Assembly: GCA_027563935.2 (NCBI GenBank) | Contig: JANVAS020000222.1 | Span: 3,286,001-3,350,000 of the forward strand | DNA: 64,000 nucleotides | Source: Costus lasius | Lineage: Eukaryota; Streptophyta; Magnoliopsida; Zingiberales; Costaceae | Direction of reading: 5' to 3' | Shown here: positions 32,942 through 44,104 of the stretch, one piece after another | Numbering within the stretch: the first letter of the stretch is position 1 | How the letters are laid out: each line of letters begins with the position of its first letter | Program-made: the position numbers and the translations under genes | Notes under the pieces: model-generated | The model's input: only the letters and a program-made list of their open reading frames with translations | What the model was told of the DNA's origin: nothing | Databases searched by the model: none

Positions 32942-35616
32942 TGTAAGATCCAGAAAATTACTAGCAGGTGAGAAAATAAGATTTTTGTTTATCTAGCATT
33001 TTTGTGGAATTTTGAAATGAGATAATGTCTTGATTTATGTATTTTCCTGCTTTGTAAAAAAATATGTGTCGCGGAGAGGATTCGAACCCGCGACTTAAGG
33101 CGTAGAGTGTGTGCGGCACACCACTAGGCTAGTGGTGTTTATTTGTTAGAAAAGGGTAAGAACCCTTGATAAGGGTGAGGTGGAGATTAACTTATACTAA
33201 AGGGTTAAGGGATCTTCCACTTATGTTTGCTATTGGGTTTGGATCCTTGAAAACTTAGTGGGTAGAAAACGAAATCTTGGGGGATCCATGTTCATACATT
33301 TTCCCTTTACTCACGTTTTTCCTCTTTGCTCGTTGCTCACGGTTCTTGGTGAAGGTGGCGGCTTGCTCTCTCCTCCTTCCTCCTCTTCTTGTGGCCGGCG
33401 GCGTTTGGTGGTGGAGGTGGTTTCCGGTGAGTCTTGTGTGCTTCCGGCGGCGTGAGCAAAGTGAGGGGAGGCGTGAGGGTGTGTGGCTTGGGAAGAACCG
33501 AAATCAAGGTGAGTGGATCTTCTCCTTCACCTAGTTCACGAATATTGGATGCATTGCTTGTTTTAGAGAAGATTAATGCATAGGAGTATGGCATGATCTC
33601 TTGATTTCAATTGTACATGTTCTCCTTGTTTGTCCCAAATTTTCGAAACCCTAGCTTGCATGAAGATTAGGGCTTTTCATCCCTAAGGCTTCTAATCATC
33701 AATTAGACCTTGAATAAACATGTATGTGGCATAGATTTTTCAATGGCATGAAGATTAGGGCTAGATTGAGAATTTCGCCCCTCTTCATGAAATTACTCCC
33801 AAATGTGTGGGCAAAAATTAGGGCAAACCTGATTTTCATGAAATTAGGTATATGAGGACTCTACAGTAAATTTTTGGGAATTTTTGGAAATAAAAGTTTC
33901 TGTTGACTTAAATTGACCTAGGGGTAATGCGGTAAATTTGCTAGTTAAAATTGGGGGAAACTTGAAATTACGAATCTAAGGATCATGAGGGATGGAATGA
34001 CTATTTTTACGAAATTTTTGGATGAGTTTTCCTGCATGACTTAAACTTTGAACTAGGGGCATTTCTGTCTTTTGTTACAAGAACTAGGAGAAAACTATGA
34101 ATTTGTAATTTCCTGTATTTATGTTGTCTGCAGTTGAAACTTGATGAATTTTCGGTACTATTATGTATTTTTAGTTGAATGGTGTATGTAGGAAGTATTG
34201 ATGTGAAATATTGAATGATAACCTTGGATGATAACTTAGAAAAGGTTAAACCATGTTTGCATGAAATTTAAGGACCTTTCCTGAACTTGATTAATGTGAT
34301 GTTCGAGACAATGTTCGTGTTGTATGCGCTCGATAAGGGTCCTAGACTTGTGTGGACTGAACCTAAGGGTCAACTAGAGCACTCAGTGAGCAGTCATTCT
34401 GTTTTGGGGTTGGAAAATCCACCCATCCTATTCTGATACGTTTCCGGTAATGGAGGGACTGTTCTAGAGTCTAGTGACCAGGTTAGAGGTTCAGGTTACC
34501 GGTTTGTGTTAAGGGTATTTTGTCCAAGTGATAAACCTTTTGAGAGTTGGGTGTTTGAAACAAAGTGCCACGTCTTGGTCAGACGGGGGCCACCTCTTGA
34601 ATTCATTCACCTTCCGTTCCCGGTTGTGGGGGTGTTGTGTTCCCGGTAAAGGGGGTGCGGTTGAGTGTCGTAGAGCAAAGTGCCACGTCGTGACCTGGCG
34701 GGGGCCACCTCTTGAATCTACGCCTCACCAATGTTCGTTGCATGTTACTCTCAGTGCCTTGACGAAGGCCGGGTTGGACCCTCGAGGTCAATTCTGAAAT
34801 CACTGGACATTAGTTGTGTGAGTCTTAGTCTGTTAGCCGGATAGGCTGTTTGGTGATCTTGTTGCCCGGGGTGGTGGGTGTATTGTTTTCTGATTATGAT
34901 TGTGATTTTGTGGTTATCGGTTTCATTATGTTGTTTATGTTGTATTGACATCTTCCGTTAAAAGTTTTGAAAAGATATCTACATCTATTTCTGATTGTAT
35001 ATTCGTGGATGGTCGAACGAGACTATCTACTCACTGAGCCGTGTAGCTCATTCCACGATATTTCCAGATGCAGGGCAGGAGCCTACAGCTTGAGTGGATA
35101 CATAGTTTTCTGACTTGATATTTTGGGGCCTGCGAGCCTGTACTATTTGTGGGCCGGATGTGGCCAGAGTTTTTGTGATTTTATTCATGGACATGTTAGC
35201 CGGATGTGGCTGGTATGCTGATTTTTGATTTCTGTGATATTGTTGCCGGGTTGGCAATTGTTCTGATACGACTGTTAAACCGAGGGCTTAAGCCTGTTTT
35301 CGGTGAATTCTGTGTTATCCAGTATTTTTCGATTATCGTGGTTTATTATTTCGATGTTGTGATAAGGAATGAGAACTTTTGATTTTGGAAATGTTGTGTT
35401 TCAGTTTGTGGTCGGCATGTCGACCCGTATTATGATATTATGGAACATGTACAGGAATTTCCTTAGTTTTCCTGGGGACATGCTGCCGAAATTTTTTTCC
35501 GAATCGATTTCCATAAGCTATTATTCCCTAGCATCTGTATCGTGATTTGTGTGTGTCGTCCCCTATCTTCCGCGGTTTCTGTCTGCTATTGGGGTTTATT
35601 CTGAGGGGATGTTACA
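32942..35616 (+). repeat. 3' LTR of element E
   Basis: 2675 bp, ends TGTAAGATCC and GATGTTACA. It holds the second copy of the tRNA-like segment (33067-33136; A box 33121-33131, B box 33078-33088) and of the CCACGTC repeats (about 34559 and 34675). Right TSD GAAAT at 35617-35621. Confidence 0.95.
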
Positions 35617-35621
35617 GAAAT

Positions 35622-35900
35622 GCCCAGACTGTCTCAACAAGGGGAGTTGCATGGAGCAACCGGCCGGTGCACCCACCTTAGGAAACATGGGTTAGTTTGT
35701 GCATCTCATCCCACCCTCGTGGGACGCGAAGCCTCATGTGAAATAAGGGTCCCATCTCACTAGGAAGTCTTAAACTTCCTGATTGACTTTGTGGGTTGTC
35801 AATTTGATTTTAAAATAGTGGGAGCAGTAATCATTTAAAACAAGTCCAGTTTAAATGATTCGAAGTAGTACTAATCTATTTTCTTGGGTGTTGTAGAACA
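35622..35900 (+). other. leader of element D, second part
   Basis: Contains a second CCCAC-CTC-GTGGG hairpin (35710-35722) followed by ACGCG and CCCATCTCACTA, blocks also seen before gag in A, C and G although these belong to another family. Gag starts at 35901. Confidence 0.7.
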
Positions 35901-38017
35901 ATGGCTACGAACACTGGCGGATTATCACTGCGATCACTCCTTGATAAGGATAAGTTAGTTGGAACTAACTTTATGGACTGGCATCGGAACTTGAGGATAG
36001 TCCTCAAGCTCGAGAAGAAGCTGTATGTCCTTGAACAGGCTCTTCCTGCGGCTCCTCCGGCTAATGCCCGAACGGCAGACAGAGATGCTTATAGAAAGCA
36101 TCAGGATGACTCTTTGCAAGTTGCAAGTCTTATGCTAGCCAGCATGGCACCTGAACTGCAGATGCAATATGAGGAGCAGAACGCTTTTCAGAAGATCACT
36201 CATCTGAAACAGATGTTCGAGGCTCAGGCTAGAACTGAGAGATTTGACACCGCCAAAGCAGTCTTTCGGTGTAAGTTGTCTGAGGGTGCACCAGTGAGAC
36301 CCCATGTTCTCAAACTCATTGGGAATGTGGATCATCTCAGGAGACTGGGACATGCCATAGACAACGAGTTGGTTGTGGATCTTATTCTGCATTCCCTGCC
36401 CCCTAGCTTCAGTCCGTTTATTATTAATTTCAACATGAACCGGATTGAGTGCACACGGGAGGAATTGATGAATATTCTCCAAACAGCCGAGCGAGAGATG
36501 GGTAAAACCAAACCCAATTCTATTCTTTTGGTCCCTGCGACCAAGAAGATAAGGAAGAAGGGTAAGGCACGTGCTAAGAGCAGTGCCTGAGGTCCTACCA
36601 AGGCACTGAAGAAAAAGGCAAAAAAGTCAAAGGACCAGAGGTGTTTTCACTGTGGCGAGCAGGGTCACTGGAGAAGGGACTGCAAGCAGCTTCAGAATGA
36701 GGAGAAGAAAGGCTTGGCCTTAACTTCTAGCTCAGGTATCTATGTTACAGAAGTCAATCTTTCTACTTCTATGTCATGGGTATTGGATACCGCATGTGGG
36801 GCTCATATTTGTACAAATATGCAGGGGCTCAAGAAAAGTAGATCGGTGCGACCTAGAGAGATTGACCTACGCGTTGGAAACGGGGCACAGGTTGCTGCTG
36901 TTGCTGTAGGCGTTTTGACTCTCTCCTTGCCTTCTGGACTTCAATTAGAACTAGATAATTGCTTTTGTGTACCTTCACTTACTAAGAACATTGTATCCAT
37001 TCCTTGCTTAGCAAAGAAGGGATTTAAGTTTGAAATAAATAAGAACTCTTATTCTTTTTCATTTGCAAATATGTTCTATGGGAAGGGTACATTGTGCAAT
37101 GGTCTATATATCTTGGATATGGAAAGTTCTATTTGTAACATAAGTAATAAAAGGACCAAACTGAGTGGTTCAGTTGGTGCTTTCCTATGGCACTGTCGAT
37201 TAGCTCATATAAACAAGAATCGCATCCAACAACTCCATGCAAATGGATTGTTAGATTCAAGTTCCTTGGAGGAATTTGATACTTGTGAACCTTGTTTATT
37301 AGGGAAAATGACAAAGGCGCCCTTCACCAAGATTGGTGAAAGGGCAGGAGGTTTATTGGATCTCATACATACTGATGTGTGTGGGCCTTTCAATAAACAA
37401 GCCAGAGGAGGGTACAACTACTTTATTACCTTCACTAATGACTTCAGTAGGTATGGTTATGTCTACTTAATGAGACACAAATCTGAATCCTTTGAGAAAT
37501 TCAAAGAGTTCAAGAATGAAGTAGAGAACTAACTTGGAAGATCCATTAAAGCTCTTCGATCAGATCGAGGTGGAGAGTACCTGAGCGGTGAGTTCTTTGA
37601 CTATCTAAGAGAGTGTGGGATCATATCCCAACTCACTCCTCCTGGAACACCTCAATGGAATGGTGTGTCTGAAAGGAGAAATCGAACTTTATTGGATATG
37701 GTTCGATCCATGATGAGTCATGCAACTCTACCTCCGTCATTCTGGGGGCATGCACTAGAAACAGCTTCTCTGATACTGAATAATGTTCCATCAAAGAGTG
37801 TCTCCAAAATACCATACGAGATGTGGAGTGGGAGACGCCCTAATCTCACTTTTATCAAGATCTGGGGATGTGAGGCTTATGTCAAACGTCAGGATTCTAG
37901 CAAGCTAGAACCTAGATCTGATAAATGTGTGTTTGTGGGGTATCCTAAGGAAACTAAAGGATACTACTTCTATGTCCCAACCGAGAATAAAGTTTTTGTT
38001 GCTCGGGGTGCTGTCTT
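35901..38017 (+). pseudogene. Copia gag-protease-integrase of element D (N-terminal part)
   Basis: Frame starts MATNTGGLSLRSLLDKDKL. TGA at 36588-36590 ends gag after 229 codons and TAA at 37530-37532 breaks the integrase; the same frame continues after both, with no frameshift. Seen: Gag, CCHC knuckle (CFHCGEQGHWRRDC, from 36642), protease (WVLDTACGAHIC, again DTAC), pre-integrase zinc domain (LWHCRLAHINKNR...CEPCLLGK), and integrase core with SDRGGEYL and GVSERRNRTLL. Both stops are explained by C-to-T changes (Arg CGA and Gln CAA codons). Coding is interrupted at 38017 by solo LTR F and resumes at 39724. Confidence 0.93.
38013..38017. repeat. left TSD of solo LTR F
   Basis: GTCTT, repeated at 39719-39723. 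Confidence 0.93.
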
Positions 38018-39718
38018 TGTTGGGGTATGCCCTTAAGGCTAATGTTTGAGGCCTTTGGGATTGTAAAAGTATCATGTAATAAACTCTTGTGTTTATAAAG
38101 GCATGGTTGTTATTCAGATTGTTACCTTGTCTGCTGTAATAAGTGTACTTCTGAATAATGTCTCAAAGCTGTTCAGCTAGGCTGACAGGCTATAAGTCCT
38201 TAGTCGAGATATCTTGGTGAACTGAGACAGCCTTGATATGATTGAGACTAATATGAGTGCTAATCTTATAGGATGCTTCGAGCATGGGATAAGATGTAGA
38301 CTCATAGGTACATTGGATGTACTGGACAGACCCTACTGGGATATTCCATTGCTTGTCACGATGTGAATGATCCCTGTAAGCAGCAAGTGGCACATGTCCT
38401 CTGACTTGAGATCACTTGTGTTTCTAAATGATGATTGTCATTGTCTTGAGGTAGTTCAATATCATTTGAAACATAATGATTATAGACTATCTTGGATGGT
38501 GAGCTTGAGTCAGGTTAGGGCACTTGTGATAGATATAGGATTGCCGTCTCCTTGTTCAAGGAGTGTGATGTTCTAAGGGGCCCCCCCTATATGAGATGAT
38601 TGAGGAAGTGTATGGCCATACCCAGATGACTATGTTCATCTGATCTAATCATGCTCATCGTATTGGAGTTACAGGCTTGACATGCTTGTCCAATAAGAAC
38701 GTCCAGTGGCAAAGGATACATGTATGCCTTGTGAGTTTGATTCACACTTGTGCTATGGTTTGGGAGTAGTCTTGGAAGACTCTTTCCTTTATATCGGGAG
38801 ACAGTGATGTGTTGCTAGATACCCCTCACTGATCGTGATAACGTAAGTTATCGTTACCGACATTTAGAGGAAACCCTCAGGGTCGCACAATTTGGTGATA
38901 TGGCTTACTTGAGTCAGATCGTATGGACTGAATTCTTTGAGTTCAGATTAGAGGGATTTAATCTCTGATTGTAAGTGAGATCTGGTCTGATCATGTTTGA
39001 TTGATTAGGACTTGAGATCGGTAAGCTTCGATCGAGAGAGATGATGCTAGATCGAAGAGATCAGGGGCATCAGGAGATGAATGGTTAGATCATGAGCCTT
39101 GGGGTTCGATTTGGTCTAGACCAAGTGGCTTGAGCTATTTCGGTTTGGTTTGAAGAACCAAAGTCGATTTGACGTTATTGGATTGAACCGGTTCACAAAG
39201 GTGAACGCTTGGTTCAATGTCAATAGGCGTTTTAGGGTTGGCTTAAACGCATGGCTTGATTGTCTTCCATTTATGGTAAGTAATCAAACCGGTTTTTGCT
39301 CCAACGCCAAAAACGCATATGCGTTTTGCTCTTTGCTTCAACGCCTAGCTCTTTGGTTGGGCGATCGGAAAAAGAGAGGAGCTTTGGCAAGAGGAGCTCT
39401 CGGCCAAGAGGGAATCATCTCATCACCCCCTTTCCATTCGACAAAAGAAAAGCTTGGGTGTCTTGCTAGCACAAGGGACCGCAAGGAGTAAGCATCTTCA
39501 TCTTGTGTGTGAACTTGTGGAGGAGATCTAATTTGTTCTCTTCATCCAAGCCGACTTCCAAGCATATGGCGTTGGTATGAATTTCCCTCTCAATCTATTC
39601 AATCGGTTATAGTTGAACATATGGCATGCAAATGATCTTAAACCCTTGCTTCCGCTAGCATATTTTTCATTAGCGCCATGACTAGGGTTTTTGCCCCCCA
39701 TTTTAAGGGGTTTCTTCA
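38018..39718 (+). mobile_element. solo LTR F (A/B/C/G Copia family) in D pol
   Basis: 1701 bp, TGTTGGGG to GTTTCTTCA, flanked by GTCTT on both sides. There is no internal region, so this is the product of LTR-LTR recombination. Its near-identical copy at 49467-51168 is the 3' LTR of element G, at the same D site with the same right flank. Palindrome GTATGGCCATAC at 38610-38621. Confidence 0.95.
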
Positions 39719-39723
39719 GTCTT

Positions 39724-41527
39724 TCTAGAGAAAGAATTTCTCATGAAAGAAGTTAGTGGGAGGAAGTTTGACTTGGATGAGGTCCAAGTGCAAGCACAAG
39801 ACAAAGAGATGGAATCTGAGCCACCTGCACAGGTTGCTAGCCAACCTGAGGCTCAGACACAGGTCCCGCGTAGATCTGGGAGAATTCGTCGTGCACCTGA
39901 AAGGTATGGGTCGCTGCCAACCCAACACGATGGGATCTTCATCATTGAAGATGAACCCAGAACCTATGATGAGGCGGTCAGTGGACCGGACTCCGAGAGA
40001 TTGCTTGACGCCATGCGATCCGAGATGGATTCCATGTCGGCTAACCAAGTCTGGGATTTGGTTGAGCTGCCTGATGGGGTAAAACCCATAGGGTGTAAAT
40101 GGGTCTTCAAGAGGAAGACAGACATGGATGGCAATATAGTTACCTATAAGGCTAGACTAGTGGCTAAAGGATTTAAACAAGTCCACGGGGTGGACTATGA
40201 TGAAACCTTCTCGCCAGTTGCCATGATAAAATCCATTCGGATTCTGCTTGCTATAGCTGCATATCATGACTATGAGATATGGCAGATGGATGTGAAGACA
40301 ACGTTCCTTAACGGGAAGCTAACTGAGGATGTGTATATGTCACAACCTGATGGCTTCATCCATCCTGCAGAGGCTAATAAGGTCTGCAGGCTAAAGAGAT
40401 CCATTTATGGATTAAAGCAAGCATCTCGAAGTTGGAATCTTCGATTTGATGAAGCCGTGAGAGATTATGGCTTTATCAAAAGCGAAGATGACGCCTGTGT
40501 ATACAGAAAATTCAGTGGGAGCTTGGTGATTTTTCTGGTCTTGTATGTTGATGACATACTGCTCATCGAAAACGACATCCCTACTCTTCAAGCTGTGAAG
40601 ACATGGTTAGGGAAGTGTTTCGAGATGAAAGACTTAGGGGAGGCCGCCTATATTTTAGGCATAAGGATCTACCGGGATAGATTCAAGAGGCTCCTCGCCC
40701 TTAGTTAGAGTACTTACATTGATAAGGTACTGGAGAAGTTCAACTTGGAGCAATCCAAGAAAGGATACCTTCCAGTAAGACATGGCCTTACTCTCTCAAA
40801 GAGCCAGTGTCCTACAACACAGGCTGAGAGGGATGACATGAGTCGAATTCCTTATGCTTCAGCAGTAGGATCGATCATGTATGCAATGTTATGTACTAGA
40901 CCAGATGTGGCATATGCTATAAGCATAACCAGCCGATACCAATCTAATCCAGGTCTGCAGCACTGGGTGGCTGTAAAGAACATCCTAAAGTATTTGAGAA
41001 GAACTAAGGATTTGTTCTTGGTCTATGGGGGACAAGAAGAGCTCAGTATGCAGGGCTATACTGATGCATCGTTCTAGTCTGACCCTGACGAATGTAGATC
41101 GCAGGCCGGCTATGTGTTCAAGATAAATGGAGGCGCTGTATGCTGGAAGAGCTTCAAGCAATCCACCATAGCAGATTCTACAACCGAGGCAGAGTATGTG
41201 GCCGCTTTTGAGGCAGCCAAGGAAGCCGTTTGGATAAGGAAGTTCTTATGTGATCTTCAGGTGGTCCCTAGTGCAATGGATCCCATTGAACTATACTGTG
41301 ACAACAATGGAGCAATTGCACAAGCAAAGGAACCACGGTCTCATCAAAGATCCAAACACATACTCAGAAGATTTCACCTGATCAGAGAGATCATTGACAG
41401 AGGTAATGTCAAGATTAACAGAGTTGACACAGAGAACAATCTGGCAGACCCATTGACCAAGGCTTTGGCGCAGTAGAAGCATGATGGTCACGCTAGAGAT
41501 ATGGGGATGAGATTCTTCAACTTCTAG
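39724..41527 (+). pseudogene. Copia RT-RNase H part of element D pol, copy 1
   Basis: Continuation of D pol after solo LTR F (GTCTT TSD at 39719-39723). Seen: RT with GCKWVFKRK, QMDVKTTFLNGKL, SIYGLKQASRSW and LYVDDILL; RNase H with GYTDASF, ADSTTEAEY and YCDNNGAIAQAKEPRSH; end RFFNF. Three in-frame TAG codons at 40706-40708, 41075-41077 and 41474-41476, each where relatives have Gln CAG; no frameshift. The real stop is 41525-41527. Non-functional. Confidence 0.94.
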
Positions 41528-41535
41528 GTCTTAGT

Positions 41536-41548
41536 GCAAGTGGGAGAT
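41536..41548 (+). other. polypurine tract of element D
   Basis: GCAAGTGGGAGAT next to the 3' LTR. Second copy at 52986-52998. Confidence 0.87.
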
Positions 41549-43473
41549 TGTTGGTGTATATGCCCTAGGACCTAGTTTTGGTCAACTTATGTACTACTTA
41601 ACTTTGATATTTATATATCATTCTGGCATTGTCGTTATCTATGTTTGTTTACATCTGCGCATATGTACTGACATGATAATGTCCCTGGAGACAGATTGGA
41701 TCTGTGCTCGAACTATAGTCCCCAGTCAATGTACCTTAGTGGATATGGGACAACTATGGTACTTGTGAGACTGGTATGTGGGCTGGTTGGGACGCAGACA
41801 CATGGGTATATCATTGGAGGATATACTGGATAGACCCGCTATGAGGCTATGACTTGGTGTCATGAGTTATCCTCACAAGTGACAGGAGATGCATTGATCC
41901 CTTGACTTGAGGTCATTGATCATTCTATATGGTTAGGGACTTGCTTTGATACAACCTAACACCTTGCCGTAGTTGGGAGGTCATAACGGTTGTCATTGAG
42001 CATGTCACGACCCATATGAGAAGGTCAATGGATAGACAAAGGATTTGCCCCTTCCTTAGGGAAGTATGATATCCATGGAGCTCCTCTATGGTTCTATGAC
42101 TGAGAGTGTATGGCCATACCCAGGTGAGAACCTGTTTTAGTCATAGCCATGTGATTGGGTGAAAACAAGTGGTGACACACTTCTCCAATCAGATATCAGT
42201 TCGGCAAAGAGACTGTAATGCATCTGTACCTAGTTGCGATGATGGGGATGTCGATGTCGATATCCATTCCAATGACCTGGGTAGCAGCGATGCACTGCTA
42301 GGTGCCACTCACTGCTTGTGGTGACCTTTGGTCAGCACTGCCAGCGTCAGAGGAACCTACAGGGTCGCACACCTTGATACTTGAGTTCTCGTATTGATCG
42401 GGAAGCCTTATGATCAAGTTATTGGATAACTCGGATCTAATTGGGAGATTTAATCAGCGCCAATGGGCCTGATGATATGGAAGAATGTTATTGGAGCCAA
42501 ACTTCATTTTTGGCAGGTTGACCCGTATTTGACCATGATTGGTCACATGTGGATTAGGGTTGCATTGGATTGGATCCAAGTGCTTAATCAACCCATATAA
42601 TGGAGTTTGGGCTAGCTCATTATCCAATGAGGCCCAATAACAAGTTCTCATGAAGAGATAAGAGGCTAAAAGGGTATAATGGGGAGAAGCCCAACCTCAT
42701 TGGCGCCTAAGGGGTATAATGGGGTTTGGGTGGCAAAATTGCTTCATTAAGGAAGAAATTGGCGCCTAGCCCTTCTCCCTTGATGGTATGAATGCCTCTA
42801 AGGCATGTCTTGGGCTGATATGGTACTTGGGCAATTATGGATAGGTTGAATAGAGTTTATGGTAAAGTCTTGGAGACTTTCCTTGTCTCAAACCTCCTCA
42901 TCCTAGCCCTACACTTGTCATGATCTTGGCCCTTCCCTTAACCGCCTCTTGCCCTATATATGTGACCCTAGCCGCCCCCTCTTATAATGATCGATCCTTG
43001 GAGGCGTGAACACAAGAAGAGGGGCGAGAGCTAGGAGCAAGGGCACAACTTCCTTCTTCCATTGCCGCAAGCTTCTTCCTCCTTTCCTCTTGGCGCAAGG
43101 AGCTATGGTGCTTGGTGGCTTGACTTGGTTGCTTCTTCTCTTGGCGCATCCTTTCCTCTTGGTGGCGCAAGTGAAGTGGAGCATCTCCTTAAGGCTTGGA
43201 TCTTCTTCCCGAGGCTAGCACCGGGCATGGAAGAAGAGAACTCAAGAGATCCGTGTGTGTGACTGCAGAGGGCGCACACTTGGGCGCCTACATCGGCATC
43301 ACTCCAAACCGCTCTTAAGGTATTTCCTAACTCATCGTGTCGACTCTCTTGCTTGCGATCTTCACTGGATTTTTGGGACTGGCCTGTTTCGGGGACATTC
43401 TTCCGCTGTGCAATGTATGTATGTGTGTCTATGACTCTGAAAATTGTAAAAATGTCCCCGGGGTTTCCCAACA
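41549..43473 (+). repeat. 3' LTR of element D, copy 1 (1925 bp)
   Basis: TGTTGGTGTATATG to TTTCCCAACA, followed by TSD GAACT (43474-43478). Palindrome at 42108-42119, TATA-like box at 42955-42962. Confidence 0.95.
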
Positions 43474-44104
43474 GAACTGAAGCCTTAAACCAAATTACGG
43501 TAGGACCGTAATTAATATTACGGTACCGTGGTTTCACTGAACCTACAAAACAAATCACGGCACTACCGTAATTTCATAGCACTGCCGTAATTTGAGGTGA
43601 ATTTTGAACAGAAAGTTTTGCCGATATTACGGTACTGCCATAATCCATATTATGGGCTGTAATTTCAGTCCAATTCTGGCCTGAGAGATTTTTGAGAATT
43701 ATGGCACTGCCATAATGGATATCACGGGCTGTAATCCTGGTCGATTTTTGTACAAAACAATTTGCAGAAATTACGGTACTACCGTAATCAAAAACACGGC
43801 CGTAATTATAACCTAAACTTGTGATTTTCACAGATATTTTTGAAGCTCGATTCTTGCGTAGATGATTGTGGATGATCTGGACCATCAATTTGGAATCCAA
43901 AAAAAGGGGAAGATTTGTCAGATCGAGGAGGGAAGACACACACAAAAAGCCATAATTTTCATCCACGTTCAAGAGAGAAATCAAAGTTTTTGCCGTCGCC
44001 CTAGGTTTCGCCGCCGGGAAGCATACAGCGTATCTCCGGCCGTGAAATTTGAGGGGAAGCTGCGCCTAGAGGAGAAATCAAATTTGAGGGGAAGCTGCGC
44101 CTAG
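43474..44104 (+). repeat. Athila H LTR, middle part, ending at duplication junction
   Basis: Starts with the right TSD of D (GAACT) and continues the LTR interrupted at 22134. It has a dense array of TTACGG...CCGTAA palindromes (43490-43810). From 44071 on it no longer follows copy 2: about 49 bp are skipped, a block starting AAATTTGAGGGGAAGC is repeated, and at TAG (44102-44104) the sequence changes to the leader of Copia G. Confidence 0.88.

Larger units (their letters stand above)
25436..35616 (+). mobile_element. Gypsy chromovirus element E (Tekay/Del type), full length
   Basis: LTRs 25436-28110 and 32942-35616, both 2675 bp, ends TG...CA, TSD GAAAT (25431-25435 and 35617-35621). PBS 28114-28125, gag-pol 28257-32912, PPT 32929-32941. 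About 16 LTR differences noted by eye. The single gag-pol frame has two in-frame TAG codons and no frameshift that I can detect. The C-terminal chromodomain and large LTRs point to Tekay/Del. It is inserted in the leader of D. Confidence 0.96.
22135..43473 (+). mobile_element. Copia element D, full length but decayed, with nested E and F
   Basis: 5' LTR 22135-24061, PBS 24063-24074, leader 24075-25435 plus 35622-35900, gag-pol 35901-38017 plus 39724-41527, PPT 41536-41548, 3' LTR 41549-43473, TSD GAACT. Gypsy E is inserted in the leader and solo LTR F in pol. About 30 differences between the two LTRs can be counted by eye (roughly 98% identity), so D is older than A, C and E. The polyprotein is related to, but clearly distinct from, that of A/B/C/G. 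Confidence 0.95.
38018..44074. repeat. tandem duplication, copy 1
   Basis: Solo LTR F, the RT half of D pol, the D 3' LTR and about 600 bp of Athila H LTR. It matches 49467-55524 at an offset of 11449-11450 bp with about five differences noted by eye (for example 38439, 40735, 40931, 43368 and one C in a C run). Confidence 0.95.

Noticed and set aside
43490..43810. CRISPR-like array of palindromic repeats
   Set aside because: The units are imperfect, of varying length and spacing, and lie in a plant Athila LTR; there are no cas genes.
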